Positions 55,505 through 64,000 of a DNA stretch of 64,000 nucleotides are shown here, one piece after another. The stretch's first letter is position 1. Each line of letters starts with the position of its first letter. The notes under the pieces are model-generated. The model was given only the letters and a program-made list of their open reading frames with translations, was not told where the DNA came from and did not search any database. Made by a program: the position numbers and the translations under genes. Location of the stretch: positions 5,538,058 to 5,602,057 of the forward strand of contig CM053247.1 of NCBI GenBank assembly GCA_028583405.1, given 5' to 3'. This DNA is from Pogonophryne albipinna. Lineage: Eukaryota; Chordata; Actinopteri; Perciformes; Artedidraconidae.

Positions 55505-56745
55505 GACTTAAAAACGTGGATGACCTTAAACTTTTTGATGTTAAACACGACCAAAACTGAAGTTATTGTACTTGGCCCGAAGAATCTACGAAACAAATTA
55601 TCTAAACATATACTAACTATGGATGGCATTAATTTGGCCTCCAGTGAGACTGTAAGGAATCTTGGTGTTATATTTGATCAGGATTTATCCTTTAACGCCC
55701 ACATAAAATCAATTTCAAGGACCGCCTACTTCCATCTACGTAACATTGCAAAAATCAGGCATATCTTGCCTCAAAACGATGCAGAGAAACTAGTCCATGC
55801 ATTTGTTACTTCAAGCCTGGATTATTGTAACTCCTTATTATCAGGGTGTACCAAGAAGTCAGTCGCTTCAGCTGATTCAAATGCTGCAGCTCGTGTACTA
55901 ACCAGAGTTAGGAAAAGGGACCACATTACACATTATTAGGGCATTGCGTTCCAAGAATGCAGGGTTGTTGGTTGTTCCTAGAGTCTCTAAAAGTACAATG
56001 GGAGCCAGAGCCTTTTCTTATCAAGCTCCACATTTGTGGAATCAGCTTCCAGTTTGTGTTCGGGGGCGGCAGACACCCTATCCGTTTTTAAGAGTGCGCT
56101 TAAGACCTTCCTTTTTGATAAAGCTTATAGTTAGGGCTGATTAGATTCAGCCCCTAGTTTTGCTGATAGGCTTAGTTTGTCGGGGGACATCTTACTTCTT
56201 CCTTCTCTCTGTCTATACCTGTGTACTCTCATGTTCCGATTAACCCAGCTTCCCCAAATTTCTTTCTTTTTGGTGTCTATATACGCTGGGATCCGGAGTC
56301 ATGGATGATCCTGCGGTCCTGTGTCCTGCATCGCGAGCCCTGGATCTTGAGTCGTGGCTGTGGTCATGGATCATAGGTCCTGGATGGATATCCTCGTGGA
56401 TTCATCTTCCTATTATACACACATGCATTTCCAAACATTTGGACTACCTATGTTGCAAATCGATTATCTTTTCAATTTACACACGGCATCTATTGCACGT
56501 CTGTCCGTCCTGGGAGAGGGATCCCTCCTCTGTTGCTCTCCCTGAGGTTTCTCCCATTTTTCCCTTTAAACTGTGGGTTTTCTCCGGAAGTTTTTCCTTG
56601 TACGATGTGAGGGTCTAAGGACAGAGGGTGTCGTATTGTCATACTGATATTCTGTACAAACTGTGAAGACCACTGAGACAAATGTAACATTTGTGATATT
56701 GGGCTATATAAATAAACATTGATTGATTGATTGATTATTACTTAT
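55505..56745 (+). mobile_element. L2-clade LINE 3' end
   Basis: Encodes the C-terminal part of an L2 reverse transcriptase: LGPKNLRNKLSKHILTMDG, ETVRNLGVIFDQDLSFNAHI, YFHLRNIAKIRHILPQNDA and SLDYCNSLLSGCTKKS, then after frameshifts APHLWNQLPVCVRG and FLRVRLRPSFLIKL. The 3' UTR follows, ending ...ggctatataaataaacat and a (TGAT)n tail at 56719-56737, typical of fish L2. It is 5'-truncated, as usual for LINE insertions. Confidence 0.88.
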
Positions 56746-56749
56746 TACT

Positions 56750-57098
56750 GTTTTTATATTTTAAACCCCAAACCGATGGAAAAACATAGAAAAGACAGTC
56801 ATAAGATGACCCGGCGCCCTAGTTAATAGACAAAATAATTTCATACATAATATTATTAATGACTTTATTTTGAAATTCAGTTCCTGACGGACGGCAAAAA
56901 AGCCAGAGATTATAGAATTAAACAAATAAATAACAACAAGGATAATCGTGTGTTATTGTTGAGTAAATAACAGTGTGTTATTTAGAAAAGAATAACAAAT
57001 TAGATGGAAAAAAAGATTACAATAGTCTGTGACGTCATTTTGACCCAAAAATACTTTTTTCTATTGACTTACATAGGGAAGAGACGTCTGTAAATCAG
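56750..57098. repeat. Fragment related to the THAP element and to 26030-26100
   Basis: 56890-57020 is the reverse complement of about 22395-22490 (ttatagaattaaacaaataa ...), the inside of the THAP element. 57045-57095 (ctattgacttacatagggaa) is related to 26065-26095. The second LTR inserted into this repeat after atcag. Confidence 0.65.
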
Positions 57099-58078
57099 TG
57101 TGATGGAAACTTCTGAGGCAATGGAGACAGGACTCAGAGAGACACGAGGAGAGCGGGAACTTTGATGGCAAACAATGATGGTATATTTGGAGCTTCGGCC
57201 GGAGAATTCTCAAGACATGTGCTGTGCCACGAGTTGACACAGCGGCTGCCAACCATTAATCTGAAGATCTCTACCCCAGACCCATGTATTTAGCTAGTTC
57301 TGAGAGAAGAATCAACATTGTTCATTACAAGATAAAACCATAACACCTCTATCAGCTGACGCCAACAGGCAGGAACATAGAATCATAACACCTCTATCAG
57401 CTGACGCCAACAGGCAGGAACATAGAATCATAACACCTCTATCAGGTGACGCCAACAGGCAGGAACATAGAACCATAACACCTCTATCAGCTGATCCAAC
57501 AGGCAGGAACATAGAACCATAACACCTCTATCAGCTGACGCCAACAGGCAGGAACATAGAATCATAACACCTCTATCAGCTGACGCCAACAGGCAGGAAC
57601 ATAGAATCATAACACCTCTATCAGCTGACGCCAACAGGCAGGAACATAGAATCATAACACCTCTATCAGCTGACGCCAACAGGCAGGAACATAGAATCAT
57701 AACACCTCTATCAGGTGACGCCAACAGGCAGGAACATAGAACCATAACACCTCTATCAGCTGATCCAACAGGCAGGAACATAGAACCATAACACCTCTAT
57801 CAGCTGACGCCAACAGGCAGGAACATAGAATCATAACACCTCTATCAGCTGACGCCAACAGGCAGGAACATAGAATCATAACACCTCTATCAGCTGACGC
57901 CAACAGGCAGGAACATAGAATCATAACACCTCTATCAGCTGACGCCAACAGGCAGGAACAGGGAGACAGAACACTGAGAGCACAGCAGCCAAGGTTACGA
58001 GGTGCGTGTGCTCAGTCAGGACAGTTTGAACTGATAAACTGGGTCAAAGTTATGGGCCTTGGAAAATATTCCCCAACA
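57099..58078 (-). mobile_element. LTR copy 2, hybrid at the duplication junction (about 980 bp)
   Basis: The right part, from the VNTR to 58078 and on through its right flank gtttgaattaatt, is nearly identical to LTR copy 1. The left part (57099-57335) is clearly diverged from copy 1 (for example tctcaagacatgtgctgtgc against acatcacaagtcacagcagc) and its left flank is atcag, not gtttg. So its two ends have different target duplications. The extra length comes from about 14 VNTR units instead of 3. Confidence 0.78.
57333..57965. repeat. 45-bp VNTR, about 14 copies
   Basis: Same unit as 41741-41880. A six-unit higher-order pattern is visible: the variant pair caggtgacgcc then ctgatccaac (1 bp shorter) occurs at about 57440-57500 and again 269 bp later. 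The open frames across it (15-residue repeat) are not genes. Confidence 0.92.
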
Positions 58079-58156
58079 GTTTGAATTAATTAAAAAGTAA
58101 AGTTGAGTGAAATATTACATTTAGATTTACTTACAAGTAATAAGAGGACATATTCT

Positions 58157-59446
58157 GCTGATGTTCAGTGTATATCAGTATGTAGTGTCTCTACTTTAAA
58201 GAGTCCTCTCCTGCTGATGTTCAGGTGTATATCAGTATGTAGTGTCTCTACTTTAAAGAGTCCTCTCCTGCTGATGTTCAGGTGTATATCAGTATGTAGT
58301 GTCTCTACTTTAAAGAGTCCTCTCCTGCTGATGTTCAGGTGTATATCAGTATGTAGTGTCTCTACTTTAAAGAGTCCTCTCCTGCTGATGTTCAGGTGTA
58401 TATCAGTATGTAGTGTCTCTACTTTAAAGAGTCCTCTCCTGATGTTCAGGTGTATATCAGTATGTAGTGTCTCTACTTTAAAGAGTCCTCTCCTGCTGAT
58501 GTTCAGGTGTATATCAGTATGTAGTGTCTCTACTTTAAAGAGTCCTCTCCTGCTGATGTTCAGGTGTATATCAGTATGTAGTGTCTCTACTTTAAAGAGT
58601 CCTCTCCTGCTGATGTTCAGGTGTATATCAGTATGTAGTGTCTCTACTTTAAAGAGTCCTCTCCTGCTGATGTTCAGGTGTATATCAGTATGTAGTGTCT
58701 CTACTTTAAAGAGTCCTCTCCTGCTGATGTTCAGGTGTATATCAGTATGTAGTGTCTCTACTTTAAAGAGTCCTCTCCTGCTGATGTTCAGGTGTATATC
58801 AGTATGTAGTGTCTCTACTTTAAAGAGTCCTCTCCTGCTGATGTTCAGGTGTATATCAGTATGTAGTGTCTCTACTTTAAAGAGTCCTCTCCTGCTGATG
58901 TTCAGGTGTATATCAGTATGTAGTGTCTCTACTTTAAAGAGTCCTCTCCTGCTGATGTTCAGGTGTATATCAGTATGTAGTGTCTCTACTTTAAAGAGTC
59001 CTCTCCTGCTGATGTTCAGGTGTATATCAGTATGTAGTGTCTCTACTTTAAAGAGTCCTCTCCTGCTGATGTTCAGGTGTATATCAGTATGTAGTGTCTC
59101 TACTTTAAAGAGTCCTCTCCTGCTGATGTTCAGGTGTATATCAGTATGTAGTGTCTCTACTTTAAAGAGTCCTCTCCTGCTGATGTTCAGGTGTATATCA
59201 GTATGTAGTGTCTCTACTTTAAAGAGTCCTCTCCTGCTGATGTTCAGGTGTATATCAGTATGTAGTGTCTCTACTTTAAAGAGTCCTCTCCTGCTGATGT
59301 TCAGGTGTATATCAGTATGTAGTGTCTCTACTTTAAAGAGTCCTCTCCTGCTGATGTTCAGGTGTATATCAGTATGTAGTGTCTCTACTTTAAAGAGTCC
59401 TCTCCTGCTGATGTTCAGGTGTATATCAGTATGTAGTGTCTCTACT
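58157..59446. repeat. 57-bp satellite array, copy 2 (about 22-23 units)
   Basis: Same unit as copy 1 but much more uniform: only a 1-bp loss in the first unit and a 3-bp loss near 58440 were seen. None of the variant units or higher-order blocks of copy 1 is present. Confidence 0.95.
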
Positions 59447-61859
59447 GGGACATGTCTCCATGCTTTAATGTTCAAAAAGCTCTTTATTGTTCTCATACTG
59501 CCTGTGCTGCAGCACCTCTTTTCACCCTCTGTCTGAAACCAGAGCCTAGTCTGCTCTGATTGGTTAGCTGGCCGGCTCTGTTGTGATTGATCCACTGCTT
59601 ACATATATCACAATGTGTTGGAGCGCTGGCCAATAGAAGCGTGAGGCTTACATAGTGATGTCATTATGTTACAGAATAAACAAAGGAGTCCAATGGAGGT
59701 GTTTCAGGCAGGTGGAAATTTGGGATTTTAGCCTTTACAATGAAGGGAAAACCCTAAAAAGCATAAAAGAGCCTCTTTAATATCCATATATTGATTTAGA
59801 TACATTTGTTGTGTGCAACCACTGCTAAATAAAATAAAGTCCAATCGAATTCATAATTGTTCTAGTGCAGATCACACTGAGATAACTTTCAGGTTAAGGT
59901 GAGAGGAGGAGCTTTAGTCAGACTAAAGAGTGTAAGACAGATCTCAGAACAGGAGAGCCTCTCCAAACATGATTCAGAAGTTTCTAAAGACATATTAATA
60001 CCATAGACTGTATATATTAATACTTTTTCACAACAGCTGGGAAAGCATCCACTTGATTGATATACATAGCTGATAAAAATCAATGTTAAGTACTGATATC
60101 TCTACCACGGTCATTCAACTATAGTACGAGCCTCCTCACAGCAATAGCCAATGAAAAGGAGAGTTGTTCCTTCCCTAATGTATACATAGCTGCTGTATAT
60201 ATTTCAATGGGGATGGCATTATATTTGGCAGGATAAAGAGTGTGTTCTTGCAGTACACAAAGCTCTACCTTCACAGTGGTCAGACCCAATGAAGGGCCTC
60301 TCAGCATGTATCCAAATACAGACTGTCATCGGCCCTGCCCAGTTCCTAGGGGGACGATGACTGGTGCCCCGACGGAGCAGAGGACCTCTGGGCGAACAGC
60401 CGCCCTTTGTTCCTGTGGAGCAGAGCCGGCTCTACCTGCAGGATTAAGAGCCCGTGATGTGGGGGGGTTGGGGCGGCGGTAACTCAATCCGCCCTATCTC
60501 ACTGTGAATGTATGCTCAAAGGTAAGAAGTGTTTATTTGAGATAAGGTGTGTCTCAGAAAGGATAAGAAAGCTAAATGTTTCATTGGCTGTATGACTTAA
60601 TGACACTGACCGGTGCAAAGATTAAATCAATGCGATACATTCCCAGACGTCCCCTGACACAATAAATTCCACTTTCTTCATTCAACTTTTCTCTCACACC
60701 GCCTCAGGCTGCCATCACTTTTCCACCCTCACTCTCAGCTGCCCACTCCCCTCAATGCGAATATCTGCCTGAGCACACAACCTAAGCAAACAACTTTTCA
60801 GTTTTAAAAAGCACATTAAGGTGTATCGTTTACATCTGCCTCTCTCTTCGTCATTCACTTAATTTTCAATGAATATCAGACAGCTTCAGAAACCCTGACA
60901 TTGAGTAAACACTCTCTAAATACGCAGTGGCCTCCTTTTCTTTCACTCTTTGCGAGCTAGTCACTTGTTGCTAAATCGTCCTCACAGATATGACCCTCAT
61001 GTGCATGAAAAGCCAGCTTTAGAACTGATGGCCAGTGAAAAGCTGTAGCACAGTTCTCTCAGCATAATGGCTGCCTTGTCTGAGCGGCAGACACCGGTTC
61101 CAACCAACACCTCACTACATGAGCTAATGCCTGGAATAACACAGAGCACTTTTCTCACACACTCCTCCCTCGCTGCCGAGCAGTAAGACACTCTTAGGAC
61201 ACAAATGGCAAGCTTTACTGGAAAACACTGATCGCTTTAATGAAGAGTTAAGATAAACTGACTTGATACAGTTCTTTATTTAAAGAGGCATTATTATGTT
61301 TTGGGGCTTTTCACTTTCCTGAAATGTTATATAAGTTTTTGTGCTCGTAAATTGTGTGCAAAGGTTTGAATCTCTCCAGAGAGTTTCTCTCACTTACTCC
61401 CGCCCACCCTCCCCTGCCTGGAACACCTCCATTGGACTCCTTTGTTTACTTCTGTAACATAGTGACATCACTACGTATCCCTCGCGCTTCTATTGACTAT
61501 CTGTCCGGAACATTGTACCTGATAGGTTAAGGGCCGGGACATATGTAAGTAGTGGACCAATCACAACAGAGCCGGCCAGCTAACCAATCAGAGCACACTG
61601 GGCTCTGGTTTCAGACAGAGGGTGAAAAGAGGTGCTGCAGCACAGGCAGTATGAGAACAACAAAGAGCTTTTTGAACATTAAAGCATGGAGACATGTCCC
61701 AGTAGAAACACTATATATACCTTTAAACGGCAGTCAACATTTTGTCTCACAGCAAGATAACTTTACAGCTTGACATGAAGTCTGCCTCAGTATTCATGGT
61801 CCACAGAGCATGTGTTTATGTGTACATTTGTGAGAAAATCCTGAGCACAACCACGGCAG

Positions 61860-61910
61860 AATATTACTGCCAAAAGTCACGTGACTCACGTGACTTTTGG
61901 CAGTAATATT
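61860..61910. repeat. Perfect palindrome, duplicate copy
   Basis: Identical to 48461-48511. Confidence 0.92.
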
Positions 61911-63605
61911 CCGTGACCTGAGAAGAAAAGTTTTGTACTTGTAAAAAAAAGTGTTGTACTTGTTAAACCTATGCTGAATTTGTCTCTGAAACATGATTTA
62001 TTAGAAAAATGTAATGTGTTTGTTTGATAGATAAGTTTTTTATTTGCAAAACTAAATGCATTAGTTTGTAGATGGTATTTTGTATTTGCAAACCACACTG
62101 TGTTTGTTAGTGAATCATAAGGCATTTGTAAAACTTGTTTAGTTTGTTTGTGGAGTTATGGCAAGAAATTAGCTCCATATGGCACAACAAGCTACCAAGG
62201 GAGGTATCAATAGAAGAAAACAAACTTCACAGTCTGTTTTCATCACAAGGCTCTGCCTCAAACCAGAGCCAGAGCAAATTGCATATCATGTAAAAGCAGC
62301 TTTTTCATGCATCCTGGGTGGGGCTCGGGACATGGAATTTGAGTGGACTTTATTGAAAGCAAGCCTCCAGGAAGTGAGTCGGCTGTTGAAGTGTAGCCCT
62401 GGCTAAAATTTGTTTAAACAATAGGATACGAATAAGCTAATGTTTTCTGAAAGTTAAAAGACATAAATATGATTTAAAAAGATGTATAAAATGTATTTAA
62501 TGCATAACTGAGTTCAAAAGGTTAAAAAGGTTAGAGTTCATGAGCATAGTTTGTTTACTGTGTATATGAGTCAGCACGTGTAGTTCACTGCCTAACATGA
62601 GGTATAACTGTCAATCTTTGTTTTTCTGTATTTTAATTGGAATGTACTAAAAGGTCCGCCAATAGAGTGCCGCAGTGACGCGTCCTAAAACCCGGAAGTA
62701 AACTCCTTCCGGTTCCTTCGACAAAAAACAATGCAATTTCTCCATAGGATGTTGGAAAATAGCTTGAAATAAGGTCTGTGGTTGACACAAATTGAAGTGA
62801 CAGATCACGTTTTGTTCAGCCGGATAATATCCACATGTCTCCCCTACTTTTTTAATTTTCTAATCATAAATCTATCGATCATAAATCTATCGATAAGATT
62901 TATGATTCGAAAATTATAATTATATAATAAGCGGGGCTTAGACATGCGCATCAACGCCTTGGCGTTGAGAGGAGAGCAGACATGAGTGTTACGGTACGTC
63001 CACATGGTGCCGTCGCGTGCTTCAACAGAGACGCTTCCCATTCACTTTGAATGGGGTGACGTCACGCTTTGCCGGACTGCATTGTGGTTCCGTCGCGTCG
63101 CTTTTCCTCCGTTGCTCGCTTCGAAAGTTGAGAAAAGTTCAACTTTTCAAGCGTCAAGCGCCAGCCAATCAGATCATATGCCAGTACAAGCGCTAGCCAA
63201 TCAAACCGCGTGCTTGTGTCTCCGGTGCGGGAGATTAATGTGATTGGTTGTTGGTCGCACGCCAGACATGCCCACCGGCAAGCTTCAACGCGACGTCGTG
63301 TTGAAGCTATATGGATATGGACACATCATATACACAACATATACACAACTACGGTGTAGTTATGCAATGAATGAAAACTTGGGTTGCAGGTTCCTCAACA
63401 GTGCATTACAAGACATCTATCAATATGTGTGTATACCTCCACCATTAAACTGTCACATTCTGCACATTTCTTATACTATCTACATACATCTTATAAGAGT
63501 ATAATTAATATGTGTAATATCAGTTAAAATAAGTGCTTAACCATAGTTAACATCGCAGGAAAGCAATATATTAGACGTTAAGTACTTTGTCAGGCTTAAT
63601 ATTTA

Positions 63606-63905
63606 GTGAGTGAGCTGGCGCGGGATCAATTAATCAGGGCCCTCCTCCCTGCTGACTTGAGGGTTGAGGTACAGCTGCAGCATCCACAGTCCTTGCAGGC
63701 GGCCTTGGAGATGGCTGTGGAGAGAGAGAATGCGTGGAGTGTAGCTGCTAGGAACAGCGAAGGGGCGGGTCCACCGGCTGTGAGGAGCTGTAGAGAGGAG
63801 GAGAAGCCTGCATGGGTTGCTGAAATGACTGAACTGATAAGGGCTGTGTCTCTGCAGCCAATACGCAGGCCAAGTACCAGGGTCTGCTGGGGGTGTGGTC
63901 AGCCA
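63606..63905 (+). pseudogene. gypsy gag fragment, duplicate copy
   Basis: Same reading as 50207-50506 (ELARDQLIRALLPADLRVEV to CWGCGQP), followed from 63906 by the first 95 bp of the same hAT element. The window ends here, so the rest of the copy is unseen. Confidence 0.85.
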
Positions 63906-64000
63906 CAGGGGCGCCGTAAGGGGTTGAAAAGTTAGGACGATTCTAAGGGCCCGTGACTGACAGGGGCCCCAAACATTTTTAGAACATCAAGAAAAATGTT

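Larger units (their letters stand above)
59447..64000. repeat. Second copy of 46047-50601 (segmental duplication)
   Basis: Runs to the window end at an offset of 13,399-13,400 bp. By eye only about four differences occur: atatat/atgtat near 60179, one base lost near 60646, one T gained near 62858, one A lost near 63377. It includes the inverted MITE pair (59447-59776, 61284-61722), the palindrome and the gypsy gag. Confidence 0.95.

Noticed and set aside
57312..57948. Open frames with a 15-residue repeat
   Set aside because: Produced by the 45-bp VNTR in the LTR.
58103..59595. 476-477 codon open frames on both strands
   Set aside because: Same satellite artefact in the second array.

Overview
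This is eukaryotic DNA from a ray-finned (teleost) fish. The genes are split by GT/AG introns. Most of the sequence is interspersed repeats of types typical of fish: hAT, piggyBac and THAP DNA transposons, L2 and L1/Tx1 LINEs, Ty3/gypsy elements, TTAA-flanked MITEs and a tRNA-derived SINE. There are no prokaryotic operons, no rRNA and no CRISPR. The species cannot be named from the sequence alone.

Layout. (1) 1-20.8 kb, + strand: the 3' part of an ankyrin-repeat/RAMA gene, recognised as ankrd31 (meiotic double-strand-break factor). Twelve exons can be joined in consistent phase. The RAMA domain is split by a 9.2 kb intron holding a decayed L1/Tx1 LINE (itself split by a hAT element) and a complete 3.09 kb LTR element. 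(2) 20.8-28.2 kb: intergenic repeats, mainly a 3.2 kb THAP-domain element with long inverted arms and a 2.1 kb element with 16-bp inverted ends. (3) 28.2-32.3 kb: a member of the fish SAMD3-like/PB1 multicopy family that appears damaged. (4) 34.8-36.4 kb: gcnt4, an intact core-2 type beta-1,6-GlcNAc-transferase. ankrd31 and gcnt4 are also neighbours in the same orientation in human 5q13.3, which supports both calls. (5) 36.4-41.4 kb: sparse intergenic DNA ending in a piggyBac relic. (6) 41.5-64 kb: a tandem duplication of about 15.6 kb. Each copy has an LTR with a 45-bp VNTR, a 57-bp satellite array, about 4.5 kb of nearly identical repeat-rich DNA, and a Ty3/gypsy element. In the first copy the gypsy element is broken by a hAT and other insertions and followed by an L2 3' end. 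The second copy runs off the window.

Most notable observations. The LTR element at 16847-19936 has intact LTRs, a perfect 5-bp target duplication and a tRNA-Pro-like primer site, but almost all of pol is gone. In its place is about 475 bp encoding a lysine-rich, cellular-looking peptide fused in frame to Gag, breaking the Gag zinc knuckle at the join. This looks like transduction of a host transcript by a Ty3/gypsy element. Second, the tandem duplication has a hybrid LTR at its junction: its left half and left flank differ from the first LTR, while its right half and right flank match it. That is the signature of unequal crossing-over between two LTRs. Third, the 57-bp satellite looks amplified from the end of a TTAA-type MITE and has higher-order repeats of 8 and 6 units.
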